Below are positions 8,559 through 16,577 of a stretch of 64,000 bases of DNA, in pieces. The notes beneath the pieces were generated by a model. The model was not told the origin of the DNA and did no database searches. It saw only the letters and a list, made by a program, of their open reading frames with translations. Source of the DNA: Brachyspira pilosicoli (lineage in GTDB: Bacteria; Spirochaetota; Brachyspiria; Brachyspirales; Brachyspiraceae); the NCBI RefSeq assembly GCF_036997485.1, contig NZ_JAWLPU010000002.1:1-64000 (forward strand), in the 5' to 3' direction. How positions within the stretch are numbered: the first letter of the stretch is position 1; each line of letters begins with the position of its first letter. The position numbers were made by a program, and so were the translations under genes.

Positions 8559-9266
8559 ATGAGAAACATATATGTTGTATTTGCAAGGGAGATTCAATCT
8601 TTTTATGTGTCTCCTTTATATTATATATTAGGATTTATTTATTTAGCTTTAACAGGATATTTTTTCACTATAGAAGTTTATTATAGTAGATTGGCAGTAA
8701 TGGAAAACACTATGTATAACATTGGTTTTTTTACAATATTATTTTTATCAATTTTATGCATGAAATTAATAGCTGAAGAGAGAGCATCTGGTACATTTGA
8801 ACTTATTATGACATCTCCCATCACTTCACTTCAATATGTAATTGGTAAATATTTGTCTGTATTGGTTGTTTATGCTTCGCTTTTAATTATGACTTTTGTT
8901 TATCCTATACTTTTAATGGTATTCGGAAAGCCAGATATGGGTGTAATATTCAGCGGATATTTGGGATTATTTTTACTTGGTACTGCTATACTTGGATTAG
9001 GACTTATTGCAACAAGCATATCAAAAAGTCAATTAGTAGCTGCTATTTTGGGTGTATCAATGGGTGTATTTGCCTACATTATAAATTGGCTTAGCGAGAT
9101 GTTTACTGGTGCAAGTAAATTATTAAATGCTATTTCTATAACTACATATTTTTCTGATTTTACTAAGGGATTAATAGATATACAAAACGTGATATTCTTT
9201 CTTATTTGGGCTATTGCTTGTATATCAATATCTACTATGCTTGTAGAGTCATATAAATGGCAATAA
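8559..9266 (+). CDS. ABC-2 type permease, GldF-like
   Basis: 235 aa with six predicted membrane helices. The cytoplasmic sequence 'IAEERASGTFELIMTSPIT' after helix 2 is the conserved ABC-2 coupling region. It would form the membrane channel for the ATPase 29 bases upstream, and the ankyrin gene starts 15 bases downstream, suggesting one transcript. Size and topology fit GldF/YhaP-like permeases. The substrate is unknown. Confidence 0.83.
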   Translation: MRNIYVVFAREIQSFYVSPLYYILGFIYLALTGYFFTIEVYYSRLAVMENTMYNIGFFTILFLSILCMKLIAEERASGTFELIMTSPITSLQYVIGKYLSVLVVYASLLIMTFVYPILLMVFGKPDMGVIFSGYLGLFLLGTAILGLGLIATSISKSQLVAAILGVSMGVFAYIINWLSEMFTGASKLLNAISITTYFSDFTKGLIDIQNVIFFLIWAIACISISTMLVESYKWQ

Positions 9267-9281
9267 AAAAGGCTTGAATAT

Positions 9282-9857
9282 ATGTCTGAAATAGTTGAAT
9301 ATGTCAAAAATAATGATTTTGATAATGTAAAAAAATTGATAGAAGCTAATAATTCATTAGTTGATGCAAGAGATGAAGAGACAAGATTCACACTTCTAAT
9401 GCTTTGTGCTAAAAAAGGATTTATTAATATAGCAAAACTTTTAGTAGAAGAGGGGGCTAATTTAAACTTAAGAAGCAAAACAGGTATAACTGCTTTAATG
9501 TTTGCCTGTGCTGAGAAACAAGCAGATGTTGCAAAATATTTAATAGATTCTGGTGCTGATGTTAACTTAAGAGATAAGCCATTATTTTCTGCTTTACTTT
9601 ATGCTTCACTTACGAAAGAACATGATATTATAAAAGCATTAATAGAAGCAGGTGCCGATGTGAATGCTAAGAATTTCAAATTAGTAACTCCTTTAATGTT
9701 TGCTTCTGGTATAAACGATATAGAGACAATGAAACTTTTAATAGATGCTGGAGCTGATATAGAACATAAAAATAAAGACGGAGAGCGTGCATTAGAGTTT
9801 GCCATTCGAAAAGAGCAAAAAGAAGCAGCAGAATATTTAAAAACTATTTCTAAATAA
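9282..9857 (+). CDS. Ankyrin repeat protein
   Basis: 191 aa made almost wholly of five to six ankyrin repeats ('TGITALMFACAEKQADVAKYLIDSGADVNLRDK' style units, residues about 5-185), with no signal peptide. It is a cytoplasmic protein-protein interaction scaffold. The start is supported by AAAAAGG upstream. It sits 15 bases after the GldF-like permease and ends in a strong terminator, so it is probably the last gene of the ABC operon. The partner is unknown. A decayed ankyrin gene occurs at 59.7 kb, consistent with family expansion in this lineage. Confidence 0.88.
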   Translation: MSEIVEYVKNNDFDNVKKLIEANNSLVDARDEETRFTLLMLCAKKGFINIAKLLVEEGANLNLRSKTGITALMFACAEKQADVAKYLIDSGADVNLRDKPLFSALLYASLTKEHDIIKALIEAGADVNAKNFKLVTPLMFASGINDIETMKLLIDAGADIEHKNKDGERALEFAIRKEQKEAAEYLKTISK

Positions 9858-9862
9858 TTTTT

Positions 9863-9900
9863 AAATAGTATATTTAAACGATTTTTTAAATATACTATTT
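9863..9900. terminator. Bidirectional terminator between ankyrin gene and tenA
   Basis: Perfect 15-base arms at 9863-9877 and 9886-9900 around an 8-base loop, with T runs on the + side. It lies between convergent genes and can serve both. Confidence 0.8.
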
Positions 9901-9972
9901 ATTTTTCCTAATATTTACCGAGTTTCTTAAAAAGAATTAGAAAGACTGCTTCCAATAAAAATAAAAAAATAA

Positions 9973-10632
9973 TTATATTTTATTAAATACTTCTAAATTA
10001 TAAGCATCATTCCAAAATCTATATTCCCAAATAAAAGCAGTATCAAAAGCTTTAATCATTTTTTCTTTATTTATTTTAGAAGCTTTTAAATACATATTAT
10101 CTATAATATTAATCATATTGTGAGTGGATTTAGAGAACTCTTCATCTGCATAGGTTTCTATCCATTTTTTGTATGGGTTATTTTTTGTGATGGCATTTTC
10201 TTTTATGTATTTGCCTATTTCATTGTATATCCAAAAGCATGGAAGTATAGCAGATGCTGCCACTTCTACTGATTCTGTATGTGATGTATTTATTAAAAAG
10301 CTCGTGTATCCTAAATTGGCAGTTGTTATTTTATTTGTATTTTTAAAATTAAATAACTCTCTAAAATATTTATGCACCACTTCCTCTTCAACTATATATG
10401 AATTAATAGAAGATTTTAAAAATGCAATTGCATTATTAGTATCATCTATTTTTGAAGATATTATTGCCAAAACTTTTGAATAATATTTTAAATAATGGGC
10501 ATCTTGTTCTATATAATAAGCAAATTTATTTTTACCTAAAGAGCCGTCCATCAATTCTTTATTGAATGGCATATCTTTTATTTTTTGATAGTTTTTTATA
10601 TTTTTATTCCATACTTTTTTAGAAAAATCCAT
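9973..10632 (-). CDS. tenA: TenA family thiaminase II / aminopyrimidine aminohydrolase
   Basis: Hydrolyses aminopyrimidine breakdown products of thiamine for salvage. All-helical protein of 219 aa from the chosen start. The catalytic cysteine is seen in 'AILPCFWIYNEIG' (Cys132) and the C-terminal Glu motif in 'FIWEYRFWNDAY'. A frame opens at a TTG at 10638, but the ATG at 10632 has AAGGA seven bases upstream and is preferred. No TPP riboswitch or other thi gene is nearby. It starts 28 bases after an outer-membrane protein gene on the same strand and may be co-transcribed with it. Confidence 0.88.
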   Translation of the reverse strand: MDFSKKVWNKNIKNYQKIKDMPFNKELMDGSLGKNKFAYYIEQDAHYLKYYSKVLAIISSKIDDTNNAIAFLKSSINSYIVEEEVVHKYFRELFNFKNTNKITTANLGYTSFLINTSHTESVEVAASAILPCFWIYNEIGKYIKENAITKNNPYKKWIETYADEEFSKSTHNMINIIDNMYLKASKINKEKMIKAFDTAFIWEYRFWNDAYNLEVFNKI

Positions 10633-10660
10633 TCTCAATTCCTTCGATTAATTTTATTAA

Positions 10661-11341
10661 TTAATAATAATCTTCTATAAAATTAAAATGTGCAGCTATT
10701 TGAACACCTAAATCTATTGCCGCTAATTTTTGTACATCTGGAGCAACTCCTTTTACTTTAACATTAGGAAAATCATAATTAAAATAAAAACTCAAACTGC
10801 TGCTTGAATAATATTTATAGAATTTATAGCCAACTACAAATTTTATATATGGTATATATAAATCATCAAACCTATCTTTTAATCTGCTATAATTAAGAAG
10901 CTCTATTATATTATCGTATCTATAGTTTCCCCCCAAAGCTATTTTGACTCCGCCGCCAACTCCAAGCATGAAACCAGATATAGTAGATTCTAAATATCCG
11001 CCTACAAGTATGCTGTCAAATAAATTAGCATATTTTCTCTTAATGTTATAATCTATAAAACTAAAAGCATCTCTATGATATCCAAAATCAATACCAAGTG
11101 TTATAGCTGATGGAGTTCTTGAGCTTACTATGAAATTATAAGCTGTTTGTAGTATTATACCGCCTTCAAAATATGATTGACTTTGATAGTCATTTTTATT
11201 TAGAGTTCCGCCATTATTTTCTATTTTGTATTCAGGCAAACTTCCTGCTAATGTTATAACATATCCTAAACTAAAAAAACCAGGTGCTGCAAATAAATTG
11301 CTCATTGAAAATAAAAATAATAAAATTATAGTTTTTTTCAT
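10661..11341 (-). CDS. Secreted beta-barrel outer-membrane protein of a local paralogous family
   Basis: 226 aa with a signal peptide ending 'SNLFAAPG'. The rest is alternating hydrophobic/polar strands with glycine turns, and the sequence ends in aromatic residues. It shares a pattern with the two tandem proteins at 31.2-32.7 kb: 'FDSILVGG', 'GVGGGVKIAL', 'YIPYIKFVV-Y', then a C-terminal 'DLGVQ'. It is therefore a third member of that family, 20 kb away. It would sit in the outer membrane; its ligand or pore function is unknown. Confidence 0.65.
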   Translation of the reverse strand: MKKTIILLFLFSMSNLFAAPGFFSLGYVITLAGSLPEYKIENNGGTLNKNDYQSQSYFEGGIILQTAYNFIVSSRTPSAITLGIDFGYHRDAFSFIDYNIKRKYANLFDSILVGGYLESTISGFMLGVGGGVKIALGGNYRYDNIIELLNYSRLKDRFDDLYIPYIKFVVGYKFYKYYSSSSLSFYFNYDFPNVKVKGVAPDVQKLAAIDLGVQIAAHFNFIEDYY

Positions 11342-11472
11342 AAATTAATCCTAAATATTTATTATATTAATAATATATAGCTATTAATTTTTTAAGTCAA
11401 TTAATTAGTATATATATTAACAATATTTTCCGATATTGTAATAGATATTTTTATACTTTGGGAGAATTTTAT

Positions 11473-11964
11473 ATGCCTGTTTTAACAATAGATCATGAAG
11501 AATATCCTTCAGTAATTGTTATTGAATATAATAGTTTATACAAAAATGAGTTAATTAATTTTATAAAAAATATTAAGATAAAAGATAATAAAGAAGTTGT
11601 ATACACTGATAATTTTTTCTATAAGATAATTAATAATAATAATCAAAATGTAGGGCTCTTAACAATAGACGGAAGAATAGAAGGTTATTATTACGTTGAT
11701 AAAGATAACATGCTTAAATATATATATATAAGTTTTCCATATAGAAGGGGCGGATTTGGTAAGCTTCTTCTTTTACATGCTATAAAGCTTCACCCAGATA
11801 TAACATTCGATAAAGGAACAAATCAGGGTTATAATAGGCTTATAAGTTCGCCATTATTTGAAGATGCACTTAAAGGCAATATATCTTCATTGGATGCTGC
11901 AAACAGTATGGAATCTTTTGATGATTCTGGTTCAAGCAAAGAAGGGGAGCTTACATTATTTTAA
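11473..11964 (+). CDS. Possible GNAT-like acetyltransferase
   Basis: 163 aa from ATG 11473. That start has GGGAG 8-10 bases upstream, while a TTG at 11458 would place the site inside the gene. The middle reads 'YIYISFPYRRGGFGKLLLLHAI' (about residues 84-105), resembling the GNAT acetyl-CoA-binding turn R/Q-x-x-G-x-G/A after a beta strand. The C-terminal 40 residues are low-complexity and acidic. Other GNAT motifs are weak, so the assignment is tentative. Its last seven bases overlap the start of the next lipoprotein gene, implying translational coupling. Confidence 0.45.
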   Translation: MPVLTIDHEEYPSVIVIEYNSLYKNELINFIKNIKIKDNKEVVYTDNFFYKIINNNNQNVGLLTIDGRIEGYYYVDKDNMLKYIYISFPYRRGGFGKLLLLHAIKLHPDITFDKGTNQGYNRLISSPLFEDALKGNISSLDAANSMESFDDSGSSKEGELTLF

Positions 11965-12359
11965 AAAAGATTATAATATTATTTTCTATAATTTTTATCT
12001 CTTGCAAACATAGTATGGTTTTTGTGCAGGAAGATTCTAAAAAAATTGAAAAGATAAAAGTATATAAACTTGTCAATATGTATAGTTATATGAACATTAC
12101 TATAAGTATTGATAAGAATAAAATATACGGTCAGTCTTCTGTTAATGACTATTGGGCAGATTGCAAAATAGAAAATGATAAAATTTCGATATCCATGATA
12201 AATACCACAAGAAAAACTGCTGATGCCAAAAGGAGAAATGCAGAGGGTGAATATTTATCTATACTTCAAGCAGCTTATTCATTTAATATAACAGACAATA
12301 TATTAACAATATATACAACATTTAGAGATGAGCCTTTAATATATGAAGAGATAAAATAA
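11958..12359 (+). CDS. Small lipoprotein, apparently initiated at an AUU codon
   Basis: A frame from an ATG at 12015 has no ribosome-binding site and no signal. Extending the same frame upstream reveals a perfect lipoprotein signal, 'LKKIIILFSIIFISC' with Cys16, but no ATG, GTG or TTG. Two ATT codons (11955, 11958) lie 5 and 8 bases after GGGGAG (11944-11949), so an AUU start at 11958 fits best. The mature part (about 117 aa) is a small beta-rich domain of unknown function, 'ITISIDKNKIYGQSSVNDYWADCKI', resembling META/heat-shock HslJ-like lipoproteins only in general style. It overlaps the preceding gene by 7 bases. A base error at the first codon would be the alternative explanation. Confidence 0.5.
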   Translation: MLKKIIILFSIIFISCKHSMVFVQEDSKKIEKIKVYKLVNMYSYMNITISIDKNKIYGQSSVNDYWADCKIENDKISISMINTTRKTADAKRRNAEGEYLSILQAAYSFNITDNILTIYTTFRDEPLIYEEIK

Positions 12360-12385
12360 AGTTTATTTAAATATGATAAAAAATT

Positions 12386-12418
12386 AGCCTTGCATATATT
12401 ATATACAAGGCTTTTTTA
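12386..12418. terminator. Bidirectional terminator between the lipoprotein gene and treC
   Basis: AGCCTTG (12386-12392) pairs with CAAGGCT (12406-12412), followed by TTTTT; A-rich flanks also give U-runs on the minus strand, so it can serve both convergent genes. Confidence 0.8.
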
Positions 12419-12456
12419 ATGATAATAAAAATTTATATGAAGGATGAATCTGCAAA

Positions 12457-14124
12457 TTATTTATTATTATATAACACTATAGACTCATAAGGTTTTAATT
12501 TTATAATGTTGTCAAATACTGCTGTATCATAATTTGAAATAAGACACTTTGAACTTTTTATGTTAAAATTAATACTGCTTAAATCTATAGTGTATTCATT
12601 AGCATAAAAATTATTTATTACTAAAAGTTTTTCAGCCTCGTATTCTCTTATAAAAGCAAATACATTTTTATCGTCTTTTAGTATAGGTATAGTTTTACCT
12701 TCTGAAATAACTTTATAATCTTTTCTTAGTTTTATTAATTTTTTATAATGATTAAATATAGAGTTTTCATCTTTAAGATTGTTCTCTACGTTTATCTCTT
12801 TATAATTATAAATAACCTCTATCCAAGGCTTAGCATTTGAAAAGCCCGCATTTTCTTTATCATTCCATTGCATAGGAGTTCTTGAATTATCTCTTGACCT
12901 TGCTTGAAGTATTTTATATATTTCTTTTTCTTCTATGCCATTATTTTTAAGTATATTGAAATAGTTTATTGACTCAACATCTTTATAACTATTAATATTG
13001 TCAAAATAAGCATTGGTCATGCCTATCTCTTCGCCTTGATAAATATAAGGAGTACCCCTCAAACAATGTATAACTGTAGCAAGCATTTTAGACGACTCTT
13101 TATGATATTTTTTGTCATCACCAAATCTTGACACTATTCTAGGCTGATCATGGTTGCACCAAAACAAAGCTGACCATGCATCATTGTTTTGCATTCCTTC
13201 TTGCCAAGTAAATAAAAGTTTTTTTAATTCTTGAAAATCAAAATCCATGAGCTGCCATTTATCATTATTTTTATAGTCAACTTTAAGATGATGAAAACTA
13301 AATACCATGCTAAGTTCATTTTCTTTTTCACCAGAATATTTAATGCAGTTATCTATACTTGTTGATGACATCTCTCCTACAGTGATTGCATTATCATATT
13401 TTCCAAATGTGTTTTTATTTAACTCTTTTAAATATTTATGTATATTTATTCCGTCAGTATAAAATCTCCTTCCGTCTCCTTGAAAATCATCTTCAAAAAC
13501 TTCTGGTTTTGATATAAGGTTTATTACATCAAATCTAAATCCATAAACTCCTTTTTTTATCCAGAAATTAACTATATCAAAAATCTCTTTTCTTACCTCT
13601 TCATTATCCCAATTCAAATCAGCCTGACTCACATCAAATAAATGCAAATAATACTCATCAAATTTCTCTACATACTGCCAAGCATTGCCTCCAAATTTAG
13701 ATACCCAATTTGTAGGAGGCTCTTTTTTACCGTTAACTATTCTGCCTTTTTTGAATATATAATAATTTTTGTATTTCTCCTCTCCATTCATACCCCTCTT
13801 AAACCATTCATGCTCTGTAGAAGTGTGATTGAATACCATATCAAACATTATATCTATATTTCTTTTTTTAGCTTCTTTTATGAGCTCTTCAACATCTTCC
13901 ATAGTGCCATAAGAAGGATCAACATTATAATAATCAGCAACATCATATCCATTATCTTTTTGAGGAGAAACAAAGAAAGGAGTGCTCCAAATAATATCTA
14001 TACCTAAATTTTGTAAATAGTCTAATTTTGATATTATTCCTTTTATATCTCCAAATCCATCATTATTGCTGTCCATAAAAGATTTTGGATATATTTGATA
14101 AACAACTTTATTTTTAAAATTCAT
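12457..14124 (-). CDS. treC: Trehalose-6-phosphate hydrolase (GH13)
   Basis: Cytoplasmic alpha-glucosidase of 555 aa that splits trehalose-6-phosphate to glucose and glucose-6-phosphate. The opening 'VVYQIYPKSF-D-NNDGFGDI-GI' and 'DMVFNHTSTEHEWF' match TreC closely. Nucleophile Asp199 ('GFRFDV'), acid/base Glu251 ('ITVGEM') and Asp326 ('NHDQPRI') are present. It lies downstream of the trehalose-type PTS gene treP on the same strand, separated by 364 bases that hold a hairpin and a GC-rich repeat, so it may have its own promoter. The context with a TreR-type repressor supports trehalose over other 1,6-glucosides. Confidence 0.88.
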   Translation of the reverse strand: MNFKNKVVYQIYPKSFMDSNNDGFGDIKGIISKLDYLQNLGIDIIWSTPFFVSPQKDNGYDVADYYNVDPSYGTMEDVEELIKEAKKRNIDIMFDMVFNHTSTEHEWFKRGMNGEEKYKNYYIFKKGRIVNGKKEPPTNWVSKFGGNAWQYVEKFDEYYLHLFDVSQADLNWDNEEVRKEIFDIVNFWIKKGVYGFRFDVINLISKPEVFEDDFQGDGRRFYTDGINIHKYLKELNKNTFGKYDNAITVGEMSSTSIDNCIKYSGEKENELSMVFSFHHLKVDYKNNDKWQLMDFDFQELKKLLFTWQEGMQNNDAWSALFWCNHDQPRIVSRFGDDKKYHKESSKMLATVIHCLRGTPYIYQGEEIGMTNAYFDNINSYKDVESINYFNILKNNGIEEKEIYKILQARSRDNSRTPMQWNDKENAGFSNAKPWIEVIYNYKEINVENNLKDENSIFNHYKKLIKLRKDYKVISEGKTIPILKDDKNVFAFIREYEAEKLLVINNFYANEYTIDLSSINFNIKSSKCLISNYDTAVFDNIIKLKPYESIVLYNNK

Positions 14125-14228
14125 AAACGATTCCTATTTAATTAGATTTATAATAAATTTTTGAGTTATACCTAAACAACTACATTTTATCAAAAATTAT
14201 TTTCTTATTTTCATTATTTGTGGGGACT

Positions 14229-14394
14229 AGCCACCACAGGCTAAGCCCGCCTTCGGCGAAAGACTACATTTTTTACATAAAGTCATAGTATTATATTTAA
14301 TACATATTCTTAAAATATTAAGCTGTAGTATATGCGTTTTCGCGAAGCGTGCCTGCGGCAGCAACTTTTTTGAGCGACAAAAAAGTTGATAATA
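14229..14394. repeat. Dispersed GC-rich intergenic repeat, copy 1 (family CCCGCCTTCG / GCACGCTTCGCGAAA)
   Basis: A GC-rich island in the 364-base gap between treP and treC. It holds CCCGCCTTCGGCGAAAG (14246-14262) and, on the minus strand, GCACGCTTCGCGAAAA (14337-14352). It also holds a perfect 11-base inverted repeat CAACTTTTTTG/CAAAAAAGTTG (14362-14372, 14378-14388). The 15-mer GCACGCTTCGCGAAA and 10-mer CCCGCCTTCG recur at 38.4 kb. The rest of the gap is AT-rich with no gene. Confidence 0.6.
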
Positions 14395-14441
14395 TATTTA
14401 CAAAATATAAAAATTAACAAAATATAATTGTTTAGATTATA

Positions 14442-14475
14442 ACGGCAGCTAAGTAACATAATATTTAACTGCCGT
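14442..14475 (-). terminator. Hairpin downstream of treP, likely terminator or attenuator
   Basis: ACGGCAG (14442-14448) and CTGCCGT (14469-14475) form a 7-bp GC-rich stem 13 bases after the treP stop. The U-run on the minus strand is weak, so partial read-through to treC is plausible. Confidence 0.5.
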
Positions 14476-14488
14476 CATATCTTTTTTA

Positions 14489-16402
14489 TTATTTTATCTC
14501 TATAATTTTTCCTTCTCCGTTTTTTATGATAATACTTTCTTTTAATAAATTAATCTTAGTGCCGTCTGTAAATACAACAGGAGATACTAAAGACTTTTCC
14601 TTACTTTTTATATACTCTAAATCAACTTTAGCTAACTTGTCTCCTTTTTTTACTTTATCTCCCACTTTTACAAAAGATTCAAAACCCTCTCCATTAAGTT
14701 CAACTGTATCCATACCTATATGAATAAGTATCTCTTTTCCGTCTGCGGTTTCTATGCCATAAGCATGTTTTGTAGGAAATGCTGCTATTATTTCTCCATC
14801 GCAAGGAGATATAACTAAACTGTCAGCTAATTCTATTGCAAAACCTTCTCCCATAGCACCGCTTGAAAAAGCTTCATCTGCTATATCTGATAATTTATAA
14901 ACTTTTCCATTCATAGGAGAAACAAAATTATCATCATCTAAAGTTATTGTAATTGATGTATTAGTTTCTAAATTTTCTGCATTATCAACTAAATCTTCTG
15001 GTTTTAATTTTTTCTTTCCAACTATAAAAGTTAATACTAATGGTATAGCTATAGCAAAAACCATAGCAACAGCAAACATCAACATATGCTGAGGCTGTAT
15101 TGAAAGTATTCCCGGTATACCGCCAATACCAATAGATGTAGCCATAACCTTAGAACCAACAGATATAATTGCCGCTATACAAGAACCTATTAAAGCACAT
15201 ATAAATGGGAAACAATATTTTAAATTTACACCGAATAATGCAGGTTCTGTAACTCCTAAATAACATGATATAAATGCAGGTATATTTATTTGTTTAGCTT
15301 TGTTATTTCTTTTCTGAAGTATAGACATAGCAACAACGGCAGAACCTTGTGCTATATTTGATAAAGCTATCATAGGCCATAACATTGTTCCTCCGAATTG
15401 ACTCATAAGCTGTAAGTCAATAGCATTAGACATGTGATGAAGACCAGTTATAACTAAAGGGGCATAGAAGAATCCGAATACTCCAGCAAATAAAACTCCA
15501 AATTTTGATGTTAGTCCAGTGTATACAACATAAGAAACAGCTTCACCTATTTTCCAGCCTATAGGCCCAACTATTGCATGTGATATAATAACAGTTGGTA
15601 TTAATGATGCAAATGGTATTACAACCATAGAAATATATTCAGGCACCACCTTTCTCCAAAACTTTTCTAAGTACACTAATATAAATCCTGCCATTATAGC
15701 TGGTATAACCTGTGCCTGATAACCAACCATAGGCATTTGAAATATTCCAAAATCATAAAACTTAGGATCAACACTTCCAACTAAATAAGCATTAACAAGC
15801 TGAGGAGAAACTAATGTTATACCTAAAACAATACCTAATATTTGAGTAGTACCCATTTTTCTAGTAATAGACCAAGTAATACCTACAGGAAGAAAATGGA
15901 AAATTGCTTCACCTATTAACCATAAAAAATCATTTGTTCCAGAGCAGAACTGAGATATTTGAGTTAAACTTTTTGTGCCTTCTTCAAAAAATTTTATATC
16001 TGATATTATACTTCTAAAACCTAATATAAAACCTCCGCATATAATAGCTGGAATAAGAGGTGAAAATATTTCTGCTATGTTAGACATTAAACGCTGCAAG
16101 AATGTTTGATTGCCTTTTGCAGATTCTTTTACAGCATCTTTGCTTACACCTTCTATGCCTGAAATTTTAACAAATTCATTATAATACTCTGAAACTTCAT
16201 TGCCTATTATTACCTGAAATTGTCCTGATTGAGTGAAAGTGCCTTTAGTAGATTTTAAATTTTCTATTGCTTTAATATCTGCTTTTTTAGGGTCTATTAA
16301 AACAAAACGCATTCTTGTAACACAATGAGTTATTGCCTTAATATTTTCTTTTCCGCCTACATATTTTAGTAGAAGAGTGGCGTCTTCAGTGAATTTTCCC
16401 AT
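14489..16402 (-). CDS. treP: PTS trehalose-type transporter, fused EIIBCA
   Basis: 637 aa membrane protein that takes up and phosphorylates trehalose. Domain order is IIB (residues 1-90, phospho-Cys27 in 'ITHCVTRMRF'), IIC with about ten helices (105-460), and a C-terminal Crr-like IIA (about 485-637, phospho-His561 in 'ILIHIGMDTVEL'). E. coli TreB and B. subtilis TreP lack the IIA domain, so this version is self-contained and needs only HPr. The start has GGAGG six to seven bases upstream. Its promoter overlaps two TreR-type operators. Sucrose or beta-glucoside specificity is possible for the family, but treC and treR next door argue for trehalose. Confidence 0.87.
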   Translation of the reverse strand: MGKFTEDATLLLKYVGGKENIKAITHCVTRMRFVLIDPKKADIKAIENLKSTKGTFTQSGQFQVIIGNEVSEYYNEFVKISGIEGVSKDAVKESAKGNQTFLQRLMSNIAEIFSPLIPAIICGGFILGFRSIISDIKFFEEGTKSLTQISQFCSGTNDFLWLIGEAIFHFLPVGITWSITRKMGTTQILGIVLGITLVSPQLVNAYLVGSVDPKFYDFGIFQMPMVGYQAQVIPAIMAGFILVYLEKFWRKVVPEYISMVVIPFASLIPTVIISHAIVGPIGWKIGEAVSYVVYTGLTSKFGVLFAGVFGFFYAPLVITGLHHMSNAIDLQLMSQFGGTMLWPMIALSNIAQGSAVVAMSILQKRNNKAKQINIPAFISCYLGVTEPALFGVNLKYCFPFICALIGSCIAAIISVGSKVMATSIGIGGIPGILSIQPQHMLMFAVAMVFAIAIPLVLTFIVGKKKLKPEDLVDNAENLETNTSITITLDDDNFVSPMNGKVYKLSDIADEAFSSGAMGEGFAIELADSLVISPCDGEIIAAFPTKHAYGIETADGKEILIHIGMDTVELNGEGFESFVKVGDKVKKGDKLAKVDLEYIKSKEKSLVSPVVFTDGTKINLLKESIIIKNGEGKIIEIK

Positions 16403-16441
16403 GATATGCCTCCATAGCTTTATATATTTCTATTATCATCA

Positions 16442-16482
16442 ACTTGTACGTACATATTAACATATACGTACAAGTTTGTCAA
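16442..16482 (-). promoter_or_regulatory. treP promoter with paired TreR-type operators
   Basis: On the minus strand, TTGACA (complement of 16477-16482), a 17-base spacer and TAATAT (complement of 16454-16459). Two copies of a 12-base dyad, TTGTACGTACAT (16444-16455) and ATATACGTACAA (16462-16473), together form a larger perfect 12-base inverted repeat (16441-16452 with 16465-16476). The sites resemble the TTGTATATACAA operator known for B. subtilis TreR and cover the spacer, -10 and the transcription start, so bound repressor would block polymerase. Confidence 0.75.
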
Positions 16483-16577
16483 TTATATAATTCATTTTTT
16501 TATAAATTTTTAGTATTGATAAATAATTATATAATATTATAATAATTTCATATTTACATGATAAGGTTATAGTAATT

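Noticed and set aside
10633-10660. TPP riboswitch for tenA
   Set aside because: Only 28 bases separate tenA from the preceding gene, and no THI-box sequence is seen in or before that gene's leader.
12015-12359. Lipoprotein gene starting at ATG 12015
   Set aside because: No ribosome-binding site precedes this ATG, and it would discard an intact lipoprotein signal encoded in the same frame just upstream.
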